NCBI GenBank assembly: GCA_003154555.1
Contig: PMDT01000350.1
Span: 7,236 to 17,862 of the forward strand
Length of the DNA stretch: 10,627 bases
Reading direction: 5' to 3'
From: Spirochaetaceae bacterium
GTDB lineage: Bacteria > Spirochaetota > Spirochaetia > SZUA-6 > Fen-1364
The position numbers were made by a program, and so were the translations under genes. Within the stretch, counting starts at the first letter, position 1. Every line of letters begins with the position of its first letter. The notes under the pieces were generated by a model. It saw only the letters and a list, made by a program, of their open reading frames with translations. It was not told the DNA's origin and did not search any database. Below, piece by piece: positions 1-6,246 of this stretch.

Positions 1-137
1 TCCCCACGTGGATCGACGAGATCGCAACGGGCTATGAGAAAATCTACGTGAACGCGGGAGCGCGCGGCATGCAGATGATCATCGTGCCGGCCGACCTCCT
101 GCGCGCGGCAGACGCCCGCACCGCGGATCTTGTGTGA
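1..137 (+). CDS. ybaK: Cys-tRNA(Pro) deacylase, YbaK/EbsC family, C-terminal fragment
   Basis: This is the 3' end of a gene cut by the left edge of the window; the reading frame starts at base 3 and stops with TGA at 135-137. About 44 residues are visible. They contain YEKIYVNAGARGMQM followed by VPADLLRAADARTADLV, which matches the C-terminal strand, the glycine/arginine turn (G-x-RG) and the last helix of YbaK/EbsC trans-editing deacylases (compare the SGGKRGLxIELxxxDL pattern of YbaK). These enzymes hydrolyse mischarged Cys-tRNA(Pro) in the cytosol. The catalytic region is outside the window, so only the fold family is supported. The stop shares its last base with the ATG of the following EamA gene, so the two are probably co-transcribed and translationally coupled. 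The fragment is too short for the ordinary ORF-length cut-off but is convincing by similarity. Confidence 0.8.
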   Translation, partial: PTWIDEIATGYEKIYVNAGARGMQMIIVPADLLRAADARTADLV

Positions 138-1063
138 TGACATCCCCACGATCGCGTTCGCTCTCCGTGGCATCGGCCGCGGTCATCACGATCCTGTTCT
201 GGGGGTCCGCATTCGCCGGTATCCGCGCCGGGCTGCACTCCTACTCGCCGACACATCTCGCCCTGCTGCGCTTCGTTTCCGCCTCCGCGGCACTGGTGGT
301 TGTCTCCCTGGCCACGCGCATGCACCTCCCGCGGCTGCGCGACGTCCCGCTCGTATTTGCGCTCGGGTTTCTTGCATTTGCGTTCTACCCCGTCGCGCTC
401 AATATCGGCGAGCAGAACATCCCCTCGGGTCCTGCCGCGGTCCTGATACAGACCATCCCGATCTGGACGGCGCTCGCGGCCACCGCCTTTCTCGGTGAAA
501 AGCTCCGGCCGTGGGGATGGGGGGGAATCGCCGTGAGCTTTGCCGGTGCGGTCGCTATCGGGCTGGGCAAAGGAGCCGGCGGCGGTCTGAGCTGGGGCGC
601 GGCGCTCATCGTGGCGGCCGCCATTTCGGGAAGCGCCTACAACATCATCCAGAAGCGGATGCTCGATCGCTACCGACCGGTCGAGATAACGACCTGGGCG
701 ATATGGGCGGGAACGCTCCTGCTGCTCCCCTTCACCGGCGGCCTTTTCGGGGAAATACGCGCCGCGCCGATCGGCGATACGCTGGCAGTTGTCTACCTTG
801 GGGTGTGTCCCGCTGCCCTTGCCTACATTACCTGGGCGGTCGTCCTGTCGCGCCTTCCGGCATCGCGTGCCTCGAGCTTCCTTTTTATCGTTCCGATCGT
901 GGCGTTTCTCATCGGCTGGGCGTGGCTGGGTGAAGTGCCGACGTGGATTGATCTTTTCGGTGGCGTGCTCGCAATGGGCGGCGTGGCACTGGTGAACACG
1001 CTGGGCCGCTCCCGCGAAAAAGCCGACGCCCCTACCGCGACCGCGCCCCCTTTGGCGCGCTGA
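137..1063 (+). CDS. EamA-family (DMT superfamily) transporter, 10 TM
   Basis: A complete 308-residue integral membrane protein of the drug/metabolite transporter superfamily. The two EamA repeats are visible. The first begins FWGSAFAGIRAGL, followed by a sPthLALLRF helix, and ends with an FLGEKL motif. The second starts near WGAALIVAAAISGSAYN and ends with FLIGWAWLGE before a last glycine-rich helix. This is the usual 10-helix layout and length. Members export amino acids, nucleotides or other small metabolites across the inner membrane; the substrate cannot be read from sequence. The ATG at 137 overlaps the ybaK stop by one base, and an alternative GTG at 134 would add one residue. No Shine-Dalgarno is visible, so initiation is probably coupled to ybaK. 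The last 32 bases overlap the 3' end of the convergent GtrA gene. The hydrophilic tail (SREKADAPTATAPP) is not part of the domain. Confidence 0.9.
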   Translation: MTSPRSRSLSVASAAVITILFWGSAFAGIRAGLHSYSPTHLALLRFVSASAALVVVSLATRMHLPRLRDVPLVFALGFLAFAFYPVALNIGEQNIPSGPAAVLIQTIPIWTALAATAFLGEKLRPWGWGGIAVSFAGAVAIGLGKGAGGGLSWGAALIVAAAISGSAYNIIQKRMLDRYRPVEITTWAIWAGTLLLLPFTGGLFGEIRAAPIGDTLAVVYLGVCPAALAYITWAVVLSRLPASRASSFLFIVPIVAFLIGWAWLGEVPTWIDLFGGVLAMGGVALVNTLGRSREKADAPTATAPPLAR

Positions 1064-1541
1064 AGAGCAGGAGCTTGCGCGCGCCGAAGTTCCAGAAGAA
1101 GACCAGCGATGCCGCGACTATCTTCGATAGCAGGTAGTAGATCCCCGCGCGGTCGGTGAGCAGCCAGAGCAGAAGCTCATTGAGCCCGAGCCCGACGGCC
1201 CCCACGAGCACGAAAAGCCCGTACTCCACCGGCGCCGACGCGGACCGCGTCTCAAATATGAAACGGATGGAAAGGACGTAGCTTACCGTCGTGCCAAGGA
1301 TGAAGGAGAATGCCGCGGAGAGCAGGTAGTGGAGGCGGACCACTTCCGTGAGGAAGGCGAGCGCCCCGAAGTCCAGGCCGAAAGAAAGAAAGCTCGCGAC
1401 CACGGACAGCAGGAGCTGGCCGCGCGTGGTCGAAGGCTTCTTCGAAAAAAACCCCCGGATTTTCCGGGGGCTCCTGGCTCGTTGGTGCAGCGATTCCCCT
1501 ACCAGACCTTCAGCAGGGTGCCGGCGCGCGAGAGGTACCAC
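1032..1541 (-). CDS. GtrA-family membrane protein (start uncertain)
   Basis: A small four-helix membrane protein resembling GtrA/DPMS1-type proteins, which are linked to movement of lipid-linked sugars across the inner membrane in polysaccharide or wall-glycan decoration. Family features are a first helix ending GLDFGALAFLTEV, then HYLLSAAFSFILGTTVSYVLSIRFIF (the second helix with the usual basic-aromatic RxFxF end), two further helices and a terminal W-N-F-x-x-R-K-L-L-L-F block. The coordinates given are the longest frame, from a GTG at 1541 with no Shine-Dalgarno. That frame overlaps the upstream small gene by 43 bases and reads through a strong terminator (1445-1470), so its first 40 or so residues are doubtful. 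The only other ordinary in-frame start before the first helix is GTG at 1403 (123 residues), which would shorten the N-terminus. The 3' end overlaps the EamA gene by 32 bases. No glycosyltransferase gene lies next to it. Confidence 0.78.
   Translation of the reverse strand: MVPLARRHPAEGLVGESLHQRARSPRKIRGFFSKKPSTTRGQLLLSVVASFLSFGLDFGALAFLTEVVRLHYLLSAAFSFILGTTVSYVLSIRFIFETRSASAPVEYGLFVLVGAVGLGLNELLLWLLTDRAGIYYLLSKIVAASLVFFWNFGARKLLLFSAPKGARSR
1445..1470 (-). terminator. Intrinsic terminator after the small membrane-protein gene
   Basis: Read on the minus strand, CCCCCGGA pairs perfectly with TCCGGGGG (1463-1470 with 1452-1459) around a 3-base loop, followed by seven T residues (A run at 1445-1451 on the plus strand). 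This is a textbook rho-independent terminator. It sits about 29 bases after the stop of the gene ending at 1499. It also lies inside the longest reading frame of the GtrA gene, which complicates that gene's start and expression. Confidence 0.85.
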
Positions 1542-1777
1542 ACGAGGACGACTGCCGTGACCCCCGCGATCCCGAAGAACCAGAGGTTCAGCGAACCGCC
1601 TTCTTCCCGCGACGCAAGGCCGATGACGATGGCGATGACGAGCGCCGCCACGAATCCGATGAGGGCGAAGATGCCCGCGATGAGGACCTCACTGTAGATG
1701 GAGACGTAGCAGAACGCGAAGCTGAACACGAGGAGGAGGAAGAGACCGAAGATGAACACGAGGAAATTCCTTGTCAT
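1499..1777 (-). CDS. Small three-helix membrane protein, function unknown
   Basis: A 92-residue protein I do not recognise. It has three hydrophobic stretches, at about residues 4-26, 31-55 and 64-84. A short polar loop (ASREEGGSLN, about 55-64) separates the second and third. There are few charged residues, no cysteine pair and no visible catalytic motif. The start is well supported: ATG at 1777 follows AAAGGAG at 1784-1790 with six bases between. A sigma70-like promoter candidate lies at 1839-1866 and a strong intrinsic terminator follows at 1445-1470, so it may form a one-gene transcript rather than belonging to the peptidase run. It could be a small accessory or stress-related inner-membrane protein, but nothing here decides that. 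Confidence 0.75.
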   Translation of the reverse strand: MTRNFLVFIFGLFLLLVFSFAFCYVSIYSEVLIAGIFALIGFVAALVIAIVIGLASREEGGSLNLWFFGIAGVTAVVLVWYLSRAGTLLKVW

Positions 1778-1838
1778 TTACCGCTCCTTTATCGCTGGAT
1801 CACTCGAAAGAGGTTGCTGACCCTGAGGCCTTTATTCC

Positions 1839-1866
1839 ATCCTACTTACTTTTCGGCGAAAATCAA
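1839..1866 (-). promoter_or_regulatory. Sigma70-like promoter candidate for the small membrane-protein gene
   Basis: On the minus strand TTGATT (1861-1866) and TAGGAT (1839-1844) are separated by 16 bases. This lies in a locally AT-richer stretch just after the M3 peptidase stop and about 60 bases before the ATG at 1777. The match is good but not perfect and was found by eye. Confidence 0.4.
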
Positions 1867-1880
1867 GCTGTTCTGCACTC

Positions 1881-3689
1881 TCAATCGACACGGCCCCCGG
1901 CGGCCGCAAGCGTCTCCGCCTGATCGACCATGCCGCCCAGGAGGTCCAGACCCTGGGTCCAGAAGCCGGGGTCGGCCAGATCGACACCGAGGGGCTTGAC
2001 GAGCGCGGTCGGCCAGTCCGATCCGCCGCGCGCGAGCATGGCGATATAGCGTTCCGGGAAGTCCCGTCCCGCCGAGAGGTAACGCGCATAGAGCGCGCGG
2101 ACCAGGAGATCCCCGAACGCGTAAGCATAGACGTAGCCGGGCACATGGATGAAATGCGTGACGTAGCTCCACCAGATCCCATAGTCGTCGGTGAGCGTGA
2201 CGCTGTCGCCGAACATCGCCTTCTGGGAATCCAGCCACAGCGCCGCCAGGTTTTCCGTCGTCTGCTCGCCGCTCGTTCGTCTCGCCGTGTGCGCGGCGTG
2301 CTCGAACCTGTTCATTGCCACCTGGCGGAAGACGGTCGCAAATGACGACTCGATCTCGCCGACGAGCATGGAGAGGACCACCTTCGGGTCCTTCTCCCGC
2401 GCGATGAGATGCTGGAACACGACCGCCTCGCCGAACACCGACGCGGTTTCCGCAGTGGTGAGGGGCGTGTTCTGCTCCAGCACGCCCTGTTCCCGCGCGA
2501 GGTACTGGTGCACGCCGTGACCGAGCTCGTGGGCGAGAGTCATGACGTCCTCCGCGGTTCCCTGGAAGCTCATGAGGATGTAGGGGTGGACCGACGGGAT
2601 GGTCGAGCTGCTGAAAGCCCCGCCGCGCTTGCCGGGGTGCACGGATGCATCGATCCATCGCTTCTCGAAGAAAAGGGAGGCTATCTCCGCCATGCGCGGG
2701 TGGAAAGAGCCATAGGCGGAGAGCACCGCGGCTTTCGCCTCGTCCCACGTGAAGCGCCGCTCGGCGACGGGCAGGGCTGCGTAGCGGTCGTAGTCGTAGA
2801 GGACATCGAGGCCCAGGAGCTTTTTCTTCAGTCCGTAGTAGCGGGCCACGATGTCATAGCGGGCCGTCACGGCGGTGACGAGTGCATTCACCGTGTCATC
2901 GTCCACCTGGTTGTCCATGTTGCGGGCGCTGATCCAGGCCGGAAAACGCCGCAGGGTGTCCTCAGACGATTTTTCCGCGAGCAGCGTGTTCATGATGTAC
3001 GTCGTGGTCCGCTGGATGGCGCGCAGTCCCCTGGTGAGCGACGCCGCGGCGGCCTGCCGGCGATCGCGGTCCGGTTCGTAGAGCTGCCGGAGGATGACCT
3101 CCTGGGTGACCTGGCCGCCGTCCCATTCGTAGCGGTTCGCGGAAACCGTCTCGTCGAAATAGCGCACCCATGCCTGGCGCCCGGTCACCGCCTTTTCTGC
3201 GAGTATTTTTTCCTCCGGCTCGGAGAGCAGGTGCGGTTTGTAGCGCCGCGAGACGATAAGCCAGTGGCGCCACCGGGCAAGCAGCGGGTCGTCGATCAGG
3301 AGTCGCGCGGCGTCATCCGGCGCGTTCGCCCACTCCAGGTCGAGAAAGAGCGCCTGCTGGGAAAGTTGCGACTGCTTTTCCGCCACCTTCTGCAGCAGCG
3401 CGCCCCGGGCCGGGTCGTCGCTCTGGGTCGACCAGGAGAGCGACGCGTAGCTTTCCGCGCGGCCGACCATCTCGATGAGCTCCTCGTATTCCGTCAGGAG
3501 CGCTTTCATCTCGGCGGCGGAAAGGCCTGCCACTTTTCCCCGGTAGCGGGCTGAAAAACGCGCCACGCGGCGCTCCGCCTCGGCGAGGAGCCTATCAACG
3601 CCGGGGGCGGCGGGTGGTGCCACGAGGTCATCGAGATTCCAGACGACGTTTTCCGCATCGGTGACGGCGCGCGGCTCTTCGGTTTTCAT
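1881..3689 (-). CDS. pepF: M3 family oligoendopeptidase (PepF type)
   Basis: A 602-residue cytosolic zinc peptidase that cuts short peptides, matching the usual length of about 600 residues for PepF-type M3 enzymes. The zinc site is intact: HELGH at residues 387-391 and the third ligand Glu414 in TAETASVFGE, at the spacing expected for the M3 family. Downstream, HFIHVPGYVYAYAFG corresponds to the family's substrate-binding His/Tyr segment (HFxxxPFYVYxYA). The C-terminus GGSDWPTALVKPLGVDL followed by dPGFWtqGLD is typical of the pepF/M3 group. The frame is open up to 3782, but the 31 extra residues would overlap the M48 gene, so I chose ATG at 3689, from which the conserved N-terminus starts; its Shine-Dalgarno is weak. 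It follows the M48 gene by 49 bases and is probably the last gene of the peptidase run. There is no signal peptide. Confidence 0.93.
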   Translation of the reverse strand: MKTEEPRAVTDAENVVWNLDDLVAPPAAPGVDRLLAEAERRVARFSARYRGKVAGLSAAEMKALLTEYEELIEMVGRAESYASLSWSTQSDDPARGALLQKVAEKQSQLSQQALFLDLEWANAPDDAARLLIDDPLLARWRHWLIVSRRYKPHLLSEPEEKILAEKAVTGRQAWVRYFDETVSANRYEWDGGQVTQEVILRQLYEPDRDRRQAAAASLTRGLRAIQRTTTYIMNTLLAEKSSEDTLRRFPAWISARNMDNQVDDDTVNALVTAVTARYDIVARYYGLKKKLLGLDVLYDYDRYAALPVAERRFTWDEAKAAVLSAYGSFHPRMAEIASLFFEKRWIDASVHPGKRGGAFSSSTIPSVHPYILMSFQGTAEDVMTLAHELGHGVHQYLAREQGVLEQNTPLTTAETASVFGEAVVFQHLIAREKDPKVVLSMLVGEIESSFATVFRQVAMNRFEHAAHTARRTSGEQTTENLAALWLDSQKAMFGDSVTLTDDYGIWWSYVTHFIHVPGYVYAYAFGDLLVRALYARYLSAGRDFPERYIAMLARGGSDWPTALVKPLGVDLADPGFWTQGLDLLGGMVDQAETLAAAGGRVD

Positions 3690-3738
3690 GCCGCCACTAT
3701 AGGAAAATACGCCGGACCTGCACAGGGGAGCGGCCTGC

Positions 3739-5007
3739 TCATGTCTGCGGGAGAGCCCTTTCGAATCTCTCCAGCGCGGCAAGCCTCTCCACGAGCGTCG
3801 GGTGCGAGTAGTGGATGAAGCTGTAGAGCGGGTGAGGCGACAGATTGCTGAGATTGTCCCTGCCCAGGCGCAGGAGGGCCGCCTTCATGCCGGCCGCGGA
3901 GCCCATACCCTGCACCGCGAAGCGATCCGCCTCGTACTCCTGCCGGCGGGAGCGCAGCGAGACAAGAGGCTCCAGGAAGAACGTGAGCGGACCCGAGAAG
4001 AAGGCAAGGAGCACGAGGATCGAATGATAGCCGGGCTGTGCAAATCCGAACGCCTTGTAGAGCGGCGCCCAGGGAAGGGCGAGGCTCAGGATCCAGAATC
4101 CTACGGCCGAGGCGGCGATGGAGATTGCGAGGCCTTTTGTGATGTGGTGGTGCTTCTCGTGCCCGATCTCGTGCGCGAGCACGGAGAGTATCTCCTCCAC
4201 GCCATGCGAGCTTACGAGCGTGTCGTAGAGCACGATCCTTTTTGCCCGGCCCAGACCGGTGAAATACGCATTGGAATGGCGTGACCGCCGGCTTCCGTCC
4301 ACGACGAATATCCCGCGGGTGCGGAAGGAGAGCCGTGTGGCAAGGGCATCGATGGCCTGTCGCAGCTCCCCGTCCGGCAGCGGTGTGAACTTGTTGAAGA
4401 GCGGGGCGATGACCAGCGGCGCCAGGATGCTCATCACGAGCTCGAATGCCGTGAGGGCGCCGAATGCCCAGATCCACCAGAAGGCCCCCGTGCGGTCCAT
4501 GAACCAGAACAGGGCCAGCAGCACCGGTATGCCGATCACCGCCGAGACGCCAAGCCCCTTGGCGAGGTCGGCGATCCACGTCCACGGCGTCGTCTTGTTG
4601 AAGCCGAAGCGCGCCTCTATGGAGAATGTCGAATACAGGGAGAAGGGAAGGCCGACGATCCAGAAGAGAAGCGACACGGCGGCGATGAAGACCACGCCCT
4701 GGAGGTACGGGTGGATCGGCAGCGTGCGCACGAGCGTGTCCAGCGTTCCGAGGAATCCGGTGAGCACGACAGCGAGCCGTATGGCGGAAGAGACGAGTCC
4801 CGCCAGCAATCCGAATCTCCCGTGCACGAGCGTATAGGAGACGGAGCGCGCATACGTCGCGGGGTCCACGGTTCCTGCGAACGCCGAGGGGACGGTACCC
4901 GCATTCTGCCTCACGTGGTGCAGATTAAGCAGGGTGAGAATCGTCTCCCAGCCCAGGTCAAGAAAGAAAAAGATGATGAAGAGGAGGAGTATCGTCTGCG
5001 CGCTCAT
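3739..5007 (-). CDS. M48 family membrane metallopeptidase, Ste24/CAAX protease-like
   Basis: A 422-residue polytopic membrane zinc endopeptidase. Family signs in order are an N-terminal helix (ILLLFIIFFFLDLGWE), several further helices, the Ste24 signature EARFGFNKTTPWTW, the zinc motif HEIGH at residues 279-283 followed by EKHHH, and the third-ligand motif SRRQEYEAD with Glu357. A basic segment near RRSRHSNAYFTGLGRAKRIVLYDTL also matches Ste24 proteins. Bacteria generally lack prenylated CAAX substrates, so the likely role is inner-membrane protein quality control rather than CAAX processing. ATG at 5007 is preceded by GAAGGA four bases upstream, which outranks the TTG at 5052 that would add 15 residues. 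The gene lies between the M14 and M3 peptidases, 90 and 49 bases away, and all three are probably co-transcribed. Confidence 0.93.
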   Translation of the reverse strand: MSAQTILLLFIIFFFLDLGWETILTLLNLHHVRQNAGTVPSAFAGTVDPATYARSVSYTLVHGRFGLLAGLVSSAIRLAVVLTGFLGTLDTLVRTLPIHPYLQGVVFIAAVSLLFWIVGLPFSLYSTFSIEARFGFNKTTPWTWIADLAKGLGVSAVIGIPVLLALFWFMDRTGAFWWIWAFGALTAFELVMSILAPLVIAPLFNKFTPLPDGELRQAIDALATRLSFRTRGIFVVDGSRRSRHSNAYFTGLGRAKRIVLYDTLVSSHGVEEILSVLAHEIGHEKHHHITKGLAISIAASAVGFWILSLALPWAPLYKAFGFAQPGYHSILVLLAFFSGPLTFFLEPLVSLRSRRQEYEADRFAVQGMGSAAGMKAALLRLGRDNLSNLSPHPLYSFIHYSHPTLVERLAALERFERALPQT

Positions 5008-5063
5008 GTTGTCCTTCAGGAATAAGCTAACGGCGCGCAGGCGGGAAGGCAAACCGCCGTCAG

Positions 5064-5080
5064 GTGCAGCCAGCCTGCAC
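5064..5080 (-). other. Hairpin in the M14-M48 spacer
   Basis: GTGCAG (5064-5069) and CTGCAC (5075-5080) form a perfect 6-base stem with a 5-base loop, in the 90-base gap between the M14 stop and the M48 start. No T-run follows on the minus strand, so it is not a classical terminator. It could stabilise or partly attenuate the polycistronic message, or be chance in GC-rich DNA. Confidence 0.35.
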
Positions 5081-5097
5081 GCGGACGGCTATCCTGC

Positions 5098-6048
5098 TCA
5101 CCTGCCGGCCTTTTCGCTCGTGAGCCGCGAGATGAAGGCCTGCACCGTGCGCAGGTGGACCGCGACTCTCGTGTCGAAATCGTCCCAGGACGGGGTCTCC
5201 ACCGTGTAGGCATTGCGCACGCCGTGGAATCGCGCGAACTGGTCGAGCGCCATGCTGCGTCCCAGCCCGATCCAGAACAGCGCTGCCGCCGGTGTGCGGA
5301 GGACGCCGTCGTGGACCGCGAAGATCCATTCGCTGTAGTCATGGGCGGTCGGTCGGTGCATCGCGTCGACGATCTTCACGTACTCGCTGCCCAGTCCCTC
5401 TGCCGGGGGCAGGTACTGATAGATGAAATAGGCATTGCGCCTGGTCTCGTGGAGGTCCATCACCAGGTCGTACGGGCCATTCTTCCGCATCAGGGCCTTG
5501 ATGAGAACCGCCTCCTGCGTCCGCCGCGAGGAGAAATCCCTGTTCACGTCTTCACCCGCGCCGTCGTAGCGGTAGCCGTACACCCATCCCCACGGGTTGG
5601 CGACGGGCACGATATCCATGCGCACGTCGGCAAATCGCGACGGATCGCGCGTCATCCATGCGGCGAATTGCAGGAGCGCCTCCGGCCCGGCGGTTTCCGT
5701 TCCATGCACGCCGCTCACCAGGAGGACGCGCAAGGGCTGCGGCGTCGTGCGCGCGGGGGCAAAGCTCAGGAGATGCACGGGAAGCGCGCCCTGGGCATAG
5801 GACACGGTCCCCAGGAGGGAGCGCGACAGTCGCGACGAGCCGCCGATCGCCTGGATTTTGCCCTCGATCGTCTGCCAGTCCCGCGCGGCTGCGAATCTGA
5901 ATCCCTGCCCGGGCCAGTCCGATGCCTCGTGATGGGCGGCCGCCGAAACCGCAACGGCGATGCCGAGATTGACCGCGATGACGATCGCGGCGACGACAAC
6001 GGGCAGGAAGAAACGACGCCGGGTAAATCGCTCAAAGGGGGTGAACAT
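5098..6048 (-). CDS. M14-family zinc carboxypeptidase-like protein, membrane-anchored
   Basis: A 316-residue enzyme with an N-terminal signal anchor (RRRFFLPVVVAAIVIAVNLG, about residues 10-30) and an extracytoplasmic M14 catalytic domain. The active site looks complete: zinc ligands His115 and Glu118 in SGVHGTETAGPE, substrate-binding Asn169-Arg170 in GEDVNRDF, third zinc ligand His200 in MDLHETRR, and the general-base candidate Glu284 in YTVETPSWD. The NPWGWVYGYRYDG segment recalls the NPDGW stretch of murein peptide amidase and other M14 carboxypeptidases, so substrates may be peptides or cell-wall peptides. I chose ATG 6048, which follows a GGGG stretch. ATG 6117 would add 23 basic residues but sits almost at the predicted transcription start (promoter 6129-6157), and an in-frame start at 6147 lies upstream of it. 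First gene of the metallopeptidase run. Confidence 0.85.
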   Translation of the reverse strand: MFTPFERFTRRRFFLPVVVAAIVIAVNLGIAVAVSAAAHHEASDWPGQGFRFAAARDWQTIEGKIQAIGGSSRLSRSLLGTVSYAQGALPVHLLSFAPARTTPQPLRVLLVSGVHGTETAGPEALLQFAAWMTRDPSRFADVRMDIVPVANPWGWVYGYRYDGAGEDVNRDFSSRRTQEAVLIKALMRKNGPYDLVMDLHETRRNAYFIYQYLPPAEGLGSEYVKIVDAMHRPTAHDYSEWIFAVHDGVLRTPAAALFWIGLGRSMALDQFARFHGVRNAYTVETPSWDDFDTRVAVHLRTVQAFISRLTSEKAGR

Positions 6049-6128
6049 TGCTGCCCCGGATTGCAGACGGATGCGCCATCCCTCGGGGAGCGGTCGGCGC
6101 GGACGCGGTGAGCTCATGTGATGGTGAG

Positions 6129-6157
6129 AGTATGCCCGTGGAGGCACGGCTGATCAA
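6129..6157 (-). promoter_or_regulatory. Promoter candidate for the M14-M48-M3 run, with internal dyad
   Basis: On the minus strand TTGATC (6152-6157) and CATACT (6129-6134) are 17 bases apart, each 4/6 to consensus. The spacer contains a perfect inverted repeat, CCGTG-GAGG-CACGG (6136-6149), which could be an operator. Transcription would begin close to 6120, leaving a leader of roughly 70 bases to the ATG at 6048. Confidence 0.45.
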
Positions 6158-6160
6158 GAG

Positions 6161-6179
6161 TGCGCATTGCTCCTGCGCA
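6161..6179. promoter_or_regulatory. TGCGCA dyad immediately upstream of the M14 promoter
   Basis: The palindrome TGCGCA occurs twice (6161-6166 and 6174-6179) separated by 7 bases, giving both a direct and an inverted repeat. Its edge is three bases upstream of the -35 box of the M14-run promoter candidate. The position suits a site for a dimeric regulator, but no regulator gene is present in the window. Confidence 0.35.
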
Positions 6180-6183
6180 AACA

Positions 6184-6196
6184 GGCCCGTTGGGCC
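6184..6196 (-). terminator. Weak terminator-like hairpin after the BNR lipoprotein gene
   Basis: GGCCC (6184-6188) pairs with GGGCC (6192-6196) around a 3-base loop. On the minus strand it lies about 50 bases after the lipoprotein stop and is followed only by TGTTTG. It could help end the two-gene transcript, but the T-tract is poor. It abuts copy 1 of the 28-base repeat and is not part of it, since copy 2 lacks it. Confidence 0.35.
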
Positions 6197-6224
6197 GGGT
6201 CAGATTTCTGGATGAAGCAACACG
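6197..6224. repeat. 28-base direct repeat, copy 1
   Basis: It begins GGGTCAGATTT and ends GAAGCAACACG, and matches 26 of 28 bases of copy 2 at 9676-9703 in the same orientation. It is intergenic, between the BNR lipoprotein stop and the M14 promoter. The two mismatches are transitions. It may be a dispersed intergenic repeat or a shared regulatory site. Confidence 0.75.
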
Positions 6225-6246
6225 AGCGCGGGAACCACGAATGGCC

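Noticed and set aside
1043..1060. Possible terminator at the EamA/GtrA convergence
   Set aside because: Only a 5-base GC stem is present, with no T-run in either direction.
2409..3554. A 381-codon open frame opposite the M3 peptidase gene
   Set aside because: The translation is low-complexity and arginine-rich, with no motif and no ribosome-binding site; the opposite strand encodes an intact M3 peptidase.
3690..3782. N-terminal extension of the M3 peptidase to 3782
   Set aside because: It would overlap the M48 coding region, has no family similarity, and ATG 3689 gives the normal length.
3810..3830. A GGATGAAGC word resembling part of the 28-base repeat
   Set aside because: The shared word is only about nine bases and lies in M48 coding sequence with no match on either side.
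5155..6111. A 318-codon plus-strand frame opposite the M14 gene
   Set aside because: It has no domain signal and His/Arg/Gly-rich composition; the opposite strand shows a complete M14 active site.
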